From NCBI GenBank assembly GCA_036435485.1, contig CM071597.1, positions 50,203,881-50,267,880 of the forward strand: a stretch of 64,000 bases of DNA, read 5' to 3'. The notes beneath the pieces were generated by a model. The model was not told where the DNA came from, made no database searches, and saw only the letters and a program-made list of their open reading frames with translations. How positions within the stretch are numbered: position 1 is the stretch's first letter; each line of letters begins with the position of its first letter. Source of the DNA: Saposhnikovia divaricata. Taxonomy: Eukaryota > Streptophyta > Magnoliopsida > Apiales > Apiaceae. Below are positions 12,892 through 23,454 of this stretch, piece after piece. The position numbers were made by a program, and so were the translations under genes.

Positions 12892-15624
12892 TCACATGAC
12901 CTTTGGGGTTGAAGATTCTTCAGGTAGAGGGAGACCCATGTGCTTCATCATTGCAGACAACATTGATTGTTGATGCAGAAGAACATCAGCTGTGGTGGTG
13001 GCTTGAGTGTTCAACTGCTCAGTCAGAGTTTGTACCTTGTCTGTAAGATGAGCATTAGAGTGAGTGAGAGTAGCTACCTCCTTTTCAAGTGCATCTACCT
13101 TGCTGAACAATGCAGTGGATTTGAAGCCAGACAGGGATTGTTCTTTAAGTCTCTGCACTTCAAACCTAGACATCTCATGCACAGGGACCTCAGTGACCAG
13201 CTTGTCTCCATATTGATTTGCAAAGAGTGTCCTAAGCATGGCATTGGCCTCAGTTGTCTGATCAGTGAGATTTTGGAATTTGTGCCCCAGTCCTGTGACA
13301 GCATCTTTGAGAATGGCTAAACCATTGTCCATCTTGGTGCAGGTAGACTTACAGGCTAGAATATCCTTGACTACAGTTTCCAATTGAGGGAATTTGGAAT
13401 CAAAAGTCCTCTTTATCTCTCCCACAGACTTGTCTGTTGCATCACTTACCTTGTTGATTTCTGATTTGACACCTTTACCCAGGTAGTGTGCAGCCTTGAG
13501 AAATCCCTTGTATGAGTCATTGATGGCTTCATACACTTCACCAGGAGTTAAGGATTTAGCATTGGAGCCTAGTGAAGTGATGTACTCCTCCCTCAGATAC
13601 TGTAAGGCTTCATTGAGAGTGATATCATAAGTTCCTTGCATCCAAGCATCTACATTGCCATCTCTCTCAGCCTCATCAAGTATCTTTGTTTTCTGCATCT
13701 CCACATCATCTATATGGCAGAGCAATATTGCTTCATAATCTGGATTTGGCACATTGGAGGTGACCAAGTTCTGGGCTATCTTTACAAACTCAAGAATCTG
13801 ATCCACAACTAAGCTTTGAAGTGCTTCAACCGTCAATTTTGGTGGAACAGATCCTGATCCTGAAGCACTATCATGTTGCACAGGCTTCATCCATTGTGAC
13901 AGAAAGTCAGAGCTAGAGCTAGGCAAGCTAGACTTCTCAGTTACAGATGCAACTTCTGTAACCGGATGGAAAGACTCTACTACTGTTGTCTCCACAGGAG
14001 TGGGATGAGTTACAACAGTAGGTGACACAGACACAGAGTCTCTAGTTAAAACTAGTGAATCCTCTGTGTTTGTGATGGTGTCATTAGGAGATGCCCCAGC
14101 ATGCATTCCCTGACCATCTAAATGTGGTACCTGGGTGGTGAGCAAGGTGTCATGCACCAAGTCACTTGAATCCATTGGCTCATCAAGAGAAAAGAATTCT
14201 TGATGATCAATGCCTTGCTCCTCAATTGCTTGAGTTGCAGGCTCCAAAGAAATATGTGTGGTAGATTCTGGAAGAGAAGTGTGTTGTAGATTAGATTTTG
14301 GCAACTCCCCCTGAGAGATAGAGGGAGTTTCAATTGTGATGTGCTCTCCACTCAGTGTTGTGCCAGCCTTATCACTCCCTTGTGCTGACTCTTTACAGGA
14401 AGGTGCATTGGGGAGGATGCTTGATTCTATAGATGCACCCTGTTGAGAGGATACATCTAGTGAGCTGTGTGCCCCTGATTTTACAACTTCAGCCATTTGG
14501 GTGACTGAAGAGGTGGTTTTAGTTTTCTTCTTCTTCTTTGGCCTTAGTAAGGGTGACTCAGGTTCCTCGCTTTCTATACCTAATTCTACAGCCAAGGCTG
14601 CTTCAGTTAAGATTTTTAGAGGTTCAGAAGCAACATGTTTTCTCTTCTTCTCCTTTTTACTGACACCACCCTGTTGAGAGGATGATGCAAGTGGCTCTGT
14701 GTTTGGTAAAGTGTTTGGCTGAGAGGGTTGGTTAGCAGGCCCTGGGTTAGCATTTTGCTCTACTTGCTTGGGCCTAGCTAACTCAGATTTTGAGGCACAT
14801 ATTGGCATGTTGTGGGGGTAAGTCCTAAATAAACTCTCCATAAGGGGAGTTATTTTGAGTCTTACATCCACATCATTCCTAGTCTCCAAGCTACCAAAAA
14901 TGAGTTTGGTCATGGATTTCGGATAGCCTATTCTATTTTTGTCTAACCCAGGCAATTCAATCAATTTAGCATCTATGAAATTAAGTACAGATTGAATAAA
15001 GCGAGGGAAGAAAATTTCATTACCTCTCTTGGCTAAGTTCTTACCAAGTCTCCCATACAATTCTTGCATTATGATCAAACCAACATCAATCTTTCTCCCA
15101 TATGCTAGAGCATAGCCTATTTGTTGAACAGGTGTGCTGATTTGATCAAAGTTGGACTTCCTTGCTGTGAATACTTGAAGAAGAGTGGCAAAGACATAGC
15201 TCCATTCTTTCCTCAAGTACTTCCTATTCAAATTTCCAAGCTTGATTCTATCTGAGTAGTTGATAAAATCAAAGAAGTCCTCCAATTCCTGATCAGTAGC
15301 TTGACTGTCATACACTCCTTGTTGTAACCCCAGTGCTTGATTCATGTCTTCAGTAGTGATGGTGATTTCCTTGTCCTGAATCTTGCAATAGATTATGTAT
15401 GAAGTTATTGCATTCTCTAGGGCCACGACCTCCACAGTAGCAGTTCTCCAAAACTGTTCTAGTAGGTCTAGATACAGAGTTGGGTTGGCTGAGAGTGCAT
15501 CCTTGATGTATGATTCAGCCATCCATCGAACGAAGCACTTAAAGTTTGCATTGGGTGCTTCAAAATCGTTGGTTATTGCTATGAAATTGGTGTGGGTAGG
15601 AATTGTGAGTTGGGTATTTGCCAT
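12892..15624 (-). CDS. Sirevirus extra ORF after pol, 3'-truncated by T1
   Basis: This is a 910-codon uninterrupted frame from the ATG at 15624. The stop (12892-12894) and last Met come from the end of the T1 LTR, so the natural C-terminus is lost. About residues 1-275 form a folded-looking domain (LLEQFWRTATV near 54-64, WSYVFATLLQVF near 141-152, IFFPRFIQSVLNF near 204-216). This resembles proteins from Asteraceae retroelements that are often labelled synaptobrevin/longin-like; that is my recollection of the family, not a search. Residues 285-600 are low-complexity Ser/Thr/Pro/Gln-rich with two basic clusters, KKEKKRKH (323-330) and RPKKKKKTK (361-369). The C-terminal part is helical with heptad leucines. 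I see no signal peptide or membrane segment, which argues against an envelope. Function unknown. Confidence 0.75.
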   Translation of the reverse strand: MANTQLTIPTHTNFIAITNDFEAPNANFKCFVRWMAESYIKDALSANPTLYLDLLEQFWRTATVEVVALENAITSYIIYCKIQDKEITITTEDMNQALGLQQGVYDSQATDQELEDFFDFINYSDRIKLGNLNRKYLRKEWSYVFATLLQVFTARKSNFDQISTPVQQIGYALAYGRKIDVGLIIMQELYGRLGKNLAKRGNEIFFPRFIQSVLNFIDAKLIELPGLDKNRIGYPKSMTKLIFGSLETRNDVDVRLKITPLMESLFRTYPHNMPICASKSELARPKQVEQNANPGPANQPSQPNTLPNTEPLASSSQQGGVSKKEKKRKHVASEPLKILTEAALAVELGIESEEPESPLLRPKKKKKTKTTSSVTQMAEVVKSGAHSSLDVSSQQGASIESSILPNAPSCKESAQGSDKAGTTLSGEHITIETPSISQGELPKSNLQHTSLPESTTHISLEPATQAIEEQGIDHQEFFSLDEPMDSSDLVHDTLLTTQVPHLDGQGMHAGASPNDTITNTEDSLVLTRDSVSVSPTVVTHPTPVETTVVESFHPVTEVASVTEKSSLPSSSSDFLSQWMKPVQHDSASGSGSVPPKLTVEALQSLVVDQILEFVKIAQNLVTSNVPNPDYEAILLCHIDDVEMQKTKILDEAERDGNVDAWMQGTYDITLNEALQYLREEYITSLGSNAKSLTPGEVYEAINDSYKGFLKAAHYLGKGVKSEINKVSDATDKSVGEIKRTFDSKFPQLETVVKDILACKSTCTKMDNGLAILKDAVTGLGHKFQNLTDQTTEANAMLRTLFANQYGDKLVTEVPVHEMSRFEVQRLKEQSLSGFKSTALFSKVDALEKEVATLTHSNAHLTDKVQTLTEQLNTQATTTADVLLHQQSMLSAMMKHMGLPLPEESSTPKVM

Positions 15625-16477
15625 TGTTACACAGAGAGATGAGAAGAGAATGAAGGTTGAAGAAGAAATTTAGCTTTTGACGTTAGGGTTTTCAGAGGTT
15701 TTGGAACTTTAGCTGCCTGAGAAATCGAATGAAATGATTTGAACAGTTGTGGAATTGTATATATGTGAGTGACTTGAGTTGTCGATTAGATATAAGTTTT
15801 GTATCGACAAGTCAGTCATTCGAGAAGTATAAAACAACTATTCGATAAGTCAAGAAAGGTTTATTCGATATTTCAAGCAGTTTGTAACTCACAGCTGGCA
15901 GTTATTTAACTCAGAAAATAATTCTAAGCTAAATAAAATATGTTTTTATGAGCGAAATGAAATTTTGAATATAAATTCAAAAATCGATTAAGTGTCAGCG
16001 AAAAATCAACCTTTTCAAATGATTCGATAACTCAAATACAGTATTCGAGAACTCCATCACTAGAGAACTAAAGTACTCTATTCGAGAACTCAAAGTGTGC
16101 TATTCGATTTCTCCAAAAGACACTATTCGAGAACTCAAGAGGGTTCTAGATAGGCCTATTCGAGAACTCGAGCCATGACAAAACAATGAACCATTCAAGA
16201 AGTCTGACTTATCGAACTATACTTTTCACTCATAAAATTCAATTTTCACTATCTTTTAAAATTTACCAGAAATATTCACTGAAGAATATTCTACCAAATT
16301 AAATAGTGATTCTCTCAAAATTTCACAGAAATTTCAAGCTAAAGATGTATGATTTTCAACATATGCAGCATTGTGGAATATTTATAAATCATACTCCAGC
16401 CAATACTTACTTCAAAAATATTGAGCATTTGATAAAGTAAGTATTTACTGCTGCAACAATCTAGTTGATATATTCAC
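15625..16477. repeat. Pol-to-ORF spacer with TTCGAGAA array
   Basis: No gene is seen. From 15815 to 16210 the spacer holds about a dozen variants of TATTCGAKAACTC. Exact TTCGAGAA is at 15819, 16044, 16081, 16126 and 16159. The same word in the opposite orientation is clustered in the 5' LTR at 23457-23870. The rest of the spacer is AT-rich. Confidence 0.7.
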
Positions 16478-19400
16478 TTAGCCAGAATTTGAAGAATTCA
16501 GCATTCCAATCTCACTAACCAACCTTGTGAAGGTGGCTTCATCTAATGGCTTAGTGAATATGTCAGCTAGTTGTTTCTCTGTGGGAACATAATGTAACTC
16601 AATGGTTCCATTAGTTGCATGCTCCCTTATGAAGTGATATCTGATGTCAATGTGCTTTGTCCTAGAATGATTGACAGGATTGGAAACTATAGAGATTGCA
16701 CTTGTGTTGTCACACATGATTGGAATTCTTTCCAACACAAGTCCATAATCTCTAAGTTGGTTTCTGATCCAAAGCACTTGAGCACAGCAACTTCCGGCAG
16801 CTATGTACTCAGCTTCAGCTGTGGAAGTTGACACAGATTGTTGTTTCTTGCTGTACCAAGAGACTAACCTTTGTCCAAGAAACTGGCAGCTACCTGAGGT
16901 GCTTTTCCTATCCACTCTGCATCCAGCATAATCAGCATCAGAATAACCAACCAGATTGAACCCTGTGTCCTTAGGATACAATAACCCCAAGTTTGGTGTG
17001 CCCTTCAGATATTTGAAAATCCTCTTTATTGCTATCATATGTGATTCCTTTGGATTTGATTGAAACCTTGCACACAAGCATGTTGCAAACATGATGTCTG
17101 GCCTACTAGCAGTGAGGTAGAGTAGAGAACCAACCATGCCTCTGTAGATTGAAATATCTACCTTCTTGCCCTTAACATCTTCATCTAACTTGGTGGTAGT
17201 GGCCATGGGTGTCTTTGCAGGTTAGCATTCTTCCAAGTCAAATTTCTTCAATAGATCCTTGATGTACTTGGTTTGACTTATAAAAATGTCATCCTTCCTT
17301 TGACTAACTTGCAACCCAAGAAAGAATGTTAATTCTCCCATCATACTCATCTCATATATGCTCTGCATGAGCTTAGAGAATTTCTCACACAGCTTCTCAT
17401 TTGTAGAGCCAAATATGATATCATCCACATAGATTTGAACTAAGATAATATCATCACCATGTTTCTTGTAAAACAGTGTCTTGTCCAGTGTGCCTCTAGT
17501 GAATTTATTCTCCAGTAAAAATTGTGATAATGTGTCATACCTAGGGGTGAGCAGAACCGAACCGGAACCGAAGAACTGAACCGAACCGAACCGAACCACA
17601 CAATTTCGGTTCGGTTCGATCCAGTTTTTTTCTTTTTCGGTCGGTTCGGTTCTTTTGGTTAGAACCGAAATAAATTTCGGTTCGGTTCGGTTCTTCCGTA
17701 GGTAATTTCGGTTAGAACCGAACCACCCGAATTATATATATATATATATAATAAATAGTTAATACTTAATAATAATATATACAATAATATATAAATATAA
17801 ATATCTATATTTATATTTATAATAATATATTTATAATAATAATATTATATTTATATTAATAATAATATATACAATAATAATTCAAAATTCAAAAAATTCG
17901 GTTCTTATGGATCGGACCGAACCGACCGAATTATTTCGGTTCAGGTCTGGTTCGGTTCGGTTCTAAAATAATTGAAAATTCAGTTCTCGGTTCTTTCGGT
18001 TCGGTTCGGTTCTGGACCGAATCGACCGAATGCTCACCCCTAGTCATACCATGCCCTAGGAGCTTGCTTAAGTCCATACAATGCTTTAAGAAATCTGTAG
18101 ACAAAGTAAGGGAATTGTGGATCCTCAAAGCCAGGTGGCTGTTGCACATATACTTCTTCTTCCAACTCCCCATTCAGAAATGCACTCTTGACATCCATTT
18201 GATAAACCTTGAAATTAGAATGTGCAGCAAATGCCAACAAAATTCTGATGGCCTCTAGTCTAGCAATAGGGGCAAAAGTCTCATCATAGTCAATGCCTTC
18301 CTGTTGAGAGTATCCTTTTGCAACCAACCTTGTTTTGTTTCTTATGACTACACCATTTTCATCCATCTTATTCCTTAGAACCCATTTTGTTCCAACAATG
18401 GTTCTATCCTTTGGTGCAGGCACAAGTTCCCATACTTTGCTTCTTTCAAATTGATTTAGCTCCTCTTGCATAGCAATTATCAAATCAGGATCCAACAATG
18501 CATCATCAAGTTTCTTAGGCTCAACTTTGGATAGAAAGCAACCATAGAGACATTCATTTAGAGTTGCTCTCCTTGTCCTCACTCCTGTATTTGGATCTCC
18601 AATTATCTGATCTGCAGTATGTGATCTATCCCATTTCCTTGTATGTCCAGATTGATTTCTCAGCCTTGATGTTTCTTCATCATCCAGATCATGATCATTT
18701 ACATTTCCTCCCCCTGTGAAGTTGCCACTAATCACAGGTGTGTCTTGGATGCTTGTTTCTTCATTGTTGGTTGACACAGGTTCTTCATTCACTTGAGTTT
18801 GTTGGATTGTGGGCTCAAATTAAGTTTCAATCTCCTCATCAGAATCATCTAGATTGTCAAACTTCAAAGGATCTTTATCTTCATCATTGGATTCTTCTAA
18901 TCCAGGTAGTTTGTTGTCATCAAATGTCACATCTGTGCTTTCCATAACTTTCTTTTGACTGATGACATAAACTTTGTATGCAATTCTTTCCATAGAGTAG
19001 CCAAGAAAAATTCCTTCAAATGCTTTTGCATCAAACTTTCCAACATATTCTGAATTGTCTTTTAACACAAAGCATTTGCTTCCAAAAGTATGAACATACT
19101 TTAGAGTGGGCTTCTTTCCAGTCATCAAGGTGTAAGGTGTCTTTCCAGTGATTTTGTTGATGAGGGTTCTGTTTTGGATATAGCATGCAGTGCTCACAGT
19201 CTCAGCCCAAAAACATGTAGGCATCTTTGCATCAAGTAACATTGTTCTAGCAGCCTCAATCAGAGTTCTATTCTTTATCTCAACAACTCCATTTTGTTGT
19301 GGAGTCCTTGGAGCTGAGAATTGTTGAGAAATACCATTCTCTTTGCAAAATGCTTCAAGCATGGCATTTCTGAACTCTGTTCCATTATCACTTCTTAATG

Positions 19401-20247
19401 CAATCACACTTGCATTGTTGGCCTTTGCTTCCTTGTCAATTTTCTTTATATGCTCAATGATTACTTATGGAGCCTCATCCTTTGATGCCAGAAATTCTAC
19501 CAACGTATACCTTGTGAAATCATCAACCATCACTAGAGCATGCTTCTTCCTTCCTAGTGACATAATATTGACAAGCCTAAACAAGTCCATATGAATTAGT
19601 TGTAGGGGCTTGGTTATTGATGTCACTGTCTTTGACTTGTGGCTTGATCTTTTCATTTTTCCCTTTTGACAAGCCTCACACACTCCTTCTTGATAGAATT
19701 CAAGTGTGGGCATGCCTCTCACTAACTCCCTTTTGACTAGAGAATTAATGCCTTTGAAGTTCAAGTGTGATAGCTTCTTGTGCCACAGCTAACTATCTTC
19801 ATTTGATGCTTTTGAGTAAAAGCAACAAATTTTGTCCTTGTTTGCAGAGTTCATATTGGCTACAAACAGGCTTCCTTTCCTTACTCCAGATAGAGCAAAG
19901 TCACCAGTCTTCTTGTGGGTGATCAAACATTCATCTTTGTCAAAATTCACTTTGAAGCCTCTGTCAGTAAATTGACCAACACTCAGTAGATTGTGCTTGA
20001 GCCCCTTGACCAGTGCTACATTTTCAATGATGACATTTCCAATTTCCAACTTGCCATATCCCAGTGTATTGCCAATGTTGTCATCTCCAAAAGCAACCAT
20101 TGGGCCAGCCTTCTCCTCATACTGTGATAGCAGGGCCATATCACCAGTCATATGGTTTGAGCATCCACTGTCCAAAATCCACATGACCTTCCTTTCACTT
20201 TCTTTGCCCTGCAAACACAAAGGTATTACTTCTCCTTTGGTACCCAA
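16478..20247 (-). pseudogene. pol: Copia pol: protease, integrase, RT, RNase H (disrupted)
   Basis: This is Ty1/copia Pol in one minus-strand frame, interrupted by four stops and a MITE. Order: protease with WILDSGCSNHMTGD (20170-20130); integrase HHCC ending CEACQKGK; the integrase core around DDFTRYT and SDNGTEFRN; RT starting near 18470; YVDDIIFGS after the MITE at about 17420-17400; RNase H with GYSDADYAG and STAEAEYIA; end at 16478. The stops are TAG 19789-19791 (probably TGG), TAA 19465-19467 (probably CAA), TAA 18820-18822 (probably CAA) and TAA 17222-17224. Removing the 501-bp MITE and one 8-bp TSD restores the frame between RAWYD and TLSQF, so the MITE entered an otherwise readable RT. 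No active Pol can come from this copy. Confidence 0.92.
17542..18042. mobile_element. hAT-type MITE (GGTTCGGT family), copy 1
   Basis: This 501-bp non-coding element has the inverted repeat TAGGGGTGAGCA at the left and TGCTCACCCCTA at the right. It is flanked by the 8-bp TSD GTCATACC (17534-17541 and 18043-18050). The ends are filled with GGTTCGGTTC/GAACCGAACC repeats and the centre is AT-rich with a TA run near 17735. It sits in copia RT. Copy 2 is at 59015-59484 in the opposite orientation. Confidence 0.93.
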
Positions 20248-22696
20248 ACAAGTTTGGGTCCATGTGGCTTAGCAACAGTTTTATCAAAAACAGCATGCTT
20301 ATCAATTTTCTTGATGTTAGTCTTCTTGTCACTGTTAGAAGTCTTAGAATCAGGGTTCTTAGACTTAGGTGACAGAGGTACCTTCCTATCTTTAGGAGGA
20401 CTTGAAGACTTTGTTCTTGTGTAGTGTGTGTGAACATTGTGACGGATGCAACCTTCCATGAATTGTCTTCTCAAATTAAAACAACTAGTCGTTACATTCA
20501 TGTTACATGGCATACAATAAAATTTATCACAGAAAGGAGAGTCTCTATGTCTTAAAGGCACAGAGCAATCATCTTGCATGCATGAGTTAAATGATTAGTG
20601 CTAAAACAATTTTGACAAACTTTCCTAGGGGCATTTGGCACATAAGCATAATTGTTGTCCTTGTTAATCCCTAATTTGCCATTCTTGTTTCGTTTCTTTT
20701 TAGCCACTTTCTTCTCAAACTCATTATTCCCAGCTGAAACAAACTTCACAAATTTCTCAAGTCTAGGTCTACATCCTACTGGCTCCTTGGCTTTGGTTTT
20801 GACATTCTCACTCTTAGAGGATGCTTGTTGTTCATTTGATTGTGCCTTATCTTCATCATCCAACATTTGCTTAATGAGTAAGGCATCCTCATCAATCACA
20901 AGTGTTGGTGTTTTAAATATTGGGGTCTCAGCCTTTTTCAAAACCTGAGGCACTTCCTCTTGAACAACAATGTCATCTTCAATGACTGCATAGCCTTTCC
21001 TCTATTTGAGAGTGTCATAATCAAGTCCAATGGCAGCCTTAGGTCTAGCTAGATTTTTCTCATGGTAGGACTGCAATAGACTAGAGGAATTCTTAAATGT
21101 TTTCAATTTAAATTCATTTTCAGTCAGTTCATCCCTAAGAGCTTTCTCAACTTGACTAGCACATGGAACCTTATTCTTTAGATATTCAATTTCTTGTTTA
21201 AGGTTTTCTACTTGCATAGCAATTAGTTCTAGTTCCTCATTTCTTTTGTTCAACAGTTCATTCTTAGTAGACAGTTTAGCAATTTCTTCAATAGCAGCAG
21301 TCATACTAGTATGAATATTAAACATCTCAACAGATAGTTGTTCAACCATAGATTTGTATTCAGAAACAGACATGTATATGGTAGTGAGGGATGGTACCTG
21401 AGAGTCTAATGCAGATGGTTCTTCCTTGGAGTAGGCCATCAAGGCATAGTTGCAGAATTCTTGTTGTTCTCCATCACTATCAGAATCATCCCAACACTTC
21501 CCTTCAGCTATGTAGGCCTTACCTGGTGTATGCTTCTTTAGCAGAGCCTCATACTTAGCTTCAAGCTCAAGAAACTCATTATCCTTCTTTTTAGGCTTCT
21601 TGCATTCACTGGAAAAATGCCCTAGGTCATTGCATCTATAACATCTCACAGATGACCTATCCACATAGCTGGTTTTGAATCTGTTTTTGTTTGCTTTCAC
21701 AGGTGTCTTGCTCTTGTTGAATGAATGATTTTGAGATCTAGGCTTGAAGGGCTGATTTCTCTTAAATCTGATGTTTGGGAATTTTCTAGCCATAAAAGCA
21801 TATGAAGTGTTTTCCATGGCATCAAACTCTTCAAGAGTGTAGAACTCATCTTCTTCCTTTTCATCAACAGGTTCAGTCACTTCTTCTTCAGTTTCTTCAT
21901 CATCTACTATCTCTTCTATTCTCAGTTGACTTGTAGATGCTTCCAGGTCTTGAACGGATTTGTTGACAATCAAGGCACAGGATGTGTTTATCATTCTGCT
22001 TTGGTTGGCTTGGATAGCCCTCTTCTGAAGCAACTCAAGCTCATGAGTCTTTAAAACCCCATAGAGCACATCATATGTGACTTTGTTCAAATCTCTTTCT
22101 CTTAGAGATATGACCCTTTGCTCTAGATGGTTTGGTGCAGATAGTAGAAACTTCATGTTTAATTCCTTAGTGATGTAAACCTTCCCATTCATTTGAAGCT
22201 CAGTCACCAGCTTGTGAAATCTCTCAAACATATCAGTAATACTTTCTTTGGACTGTGCCATGAAAGCCTCATACTGTGTGACCAGTATCTATTTCCTATT
22301 CTCTCTTACCTCCTCTATCCCTTCACATAACACCTCGATGTGGTTCCACATGTCCTTGGCTGATGTGCATGATGCTATGTTGGTAAACATCGACATATCC
22401 ATGGAGTCTATGATCAGCAACATGAGATGACTTTCTAGGGCAACCTTTTCCTTCTCTGAGTTCGTCCATTTGGATGGCTCTTTTGCAACATATGATCTAG
22501 GAATGACTATTGTGCCCACTGTAGATTCAGTAATTTCTTGTTGTGGTACAAATGGACCATTCTTGAGGATGTCAGGGTAGAGAGGATTGGCAGCTTTGAT
22601 GAACAACAGCATTTTTATTTTCCAGAGGTTGTAATTCTCTTTGTCGAACTTAGGGACCTTCACCGTACCTGTAGTCTTTGGTGTATTCGAACTCAT
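20226..22696 (-). pseudogene. gag: Copia gag (Sirevirus type), disrupted
   Basis: This is the capsid/nucleocapsid region on the minus strand, starting at the ATG at 22696. The N-terminus has the copia Gag signature around FDKENYNLWKIKM. A TAG at 22289-22291, probably from CAG, interrupts it in frame. The middle part (22288-21002) carries a zinc knuckle CYRCNDLGHFSSEC near 21640-21600 and a long coiled coil (about 21330-21130), as in Sirevirus Gag. A second TAG lies at 21002-21004. The frame then continues to a second knuckle, CQNCFSTNHLTHAC, near 20620-20580. A shift near 20570 moves to another frame ending at 20226, and a further shift near 20240 leads into pol. One of these shifts could be the natural gag-pol junction; the TAG codons are decay. 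Confidence 0.85.
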
Positions 22697-22725
22697 GATC
22701 GTTTTCTGTTTAGATTAAATGGCCT

Positions 22726-22737
22726 GCTTTGATACCA
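22726..22737 (-). promoter_or_regulatory. Copia primer-binding site (tRNA-Met type)
   Basis: The minus strand reads TGGTATCAAAGC directly after the LTR end CAACA plus a 2-base gap. This is the initiator-Met tRNA complement TGGTATCAGAGC with one mismatch. It fixes the LTR boundary at 22740. Confidence 0.85.
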
Positions 22738-22884
22738 CTTGTTGAGTATTGAATACAGTAAAAGAATACAGAGCGGGGGGTGAATGGATTCTTGAACTTT
22801 CTACGTTCTTGAATCTTTGCAGCAAGATATGTGTTGAGTGTGTGAGATATGTAAGTGCGGATAACAAAGACAAACACAACACAA

Positions 22885-23106
22885 TATCACTTTAATCTAA
22901 TATTTTATTAGATAAAGATTTTGCTACAATCTGTGAATCAAATGGTAGTATTATCAGCTTCGTTTTTCTTAGAGAGATATTTCTTGTGATGTATATATCA
23001 CTTTAATCTAATATTTTATTAGATAAAGATTTTGCTACAATCTGTGAATCAAATGGTAGTATTCTCAGCTTCGTTTTTCTTAGAGAGATATTTCTTGTGA
23101 TGTATA
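22885..23106. repeat. 111-bp tandem duplication in the copia LTR
   Basis: Units 22885-22995 and 22996-23106 are identical except for one base that I can see (ATTATCAGC versus ATTCTCAGC). They lie between the TATA-like site and the LTR end, so they lengthen the R/U5 part. Confidence 0.9.
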
Positions 23107-23454
23107 TGAAAAACATAAAACTTATCTGCTAAGAAAGTGAGGTTGTATCCTTATAGACATGGATACACCTACTTACTACAAAATAAGGTAGGTAAACAAT
23201 ATACTTTCCAGTCTGTCTATCTTATTTGAGTAAGAGTCCAAACGGCTACAGATTTGACTTTGCAAAGCCTATTTAGATCCACTTCTTTAGCTCCTTGTCC
23301 CTTGTCTTATCTCTCCAAGCTTCTTTGTAGGCTTTCCAACGTGCTTTATAGTACATAGTCAAATAAAGCGTCTTGGCTTGTTGCAGGTTTCTGACTTGTA
23401 CAATTCTTCAGTATTTTGTCTCCAAGAATGTATTCTAGAAGTGGCTAAGTGAAT

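Larger units (their letters stand above)
1..12896 (+). mobile_element. T1: Ty3/gypsy chromovirus (Tekay/Del-like), 5' LTR outside window
   Basis: This LTR retrotransposon enters from the left edge. Seen in order: a leader, a gag-pol frame at 748-5436, a purine-rich tract just before 5470, and a 3' LTR that begins TGTAAGAACC and ends GTCACA at 12896. The protein order is Gag, three zinc knuckles, protease, RT, RNase H, integrase and a chromodomain-like tail, which is the order of Ty3/gypsy chromoviruses; the long LTR fits Tekay/Del. The 5' LTR and primer site are not in the window. The LTR end at 12896 cuts straight into the C-terminal part of a copia ORF, so T1 inserted into the Sirevirus-like element to its right. 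Its right TSD should be TGACC (12897-12901), but the left copy is out of view. Confidence 0.9.
5470..12896 (+). repeat. T1 3' LTR, interrupted by a hAT transposon
   Basis: It starts TGTAAGAACCC after the polypurine tract and ends GATCTGGGGGCGTCACA at 12896. Removing the hAT element and one TSD copy leaves about 3.5 kb, long as is usual for Tekay/Del. Both termini are close relatives of the element A LTR termini (TGTAAGAACYCC and GATCTGGGGGTGTTACA), so T1 and A belong to related lineages. No gene is seen in the LTR parts 5470-7511 and 11459-12896. They hold a C-run near 6093, short TA-rich stretches and small non-conserved frames. Confidence 0.85.

Noticed and set aside
12892..15624. Host gene encoding a nuclear coiled-coil protein
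   Set aside because: It lies on the same strand directly downstream of copia RNase H, within the element, in the position of Sirevirus extra ORFs; its end is defined by T1.
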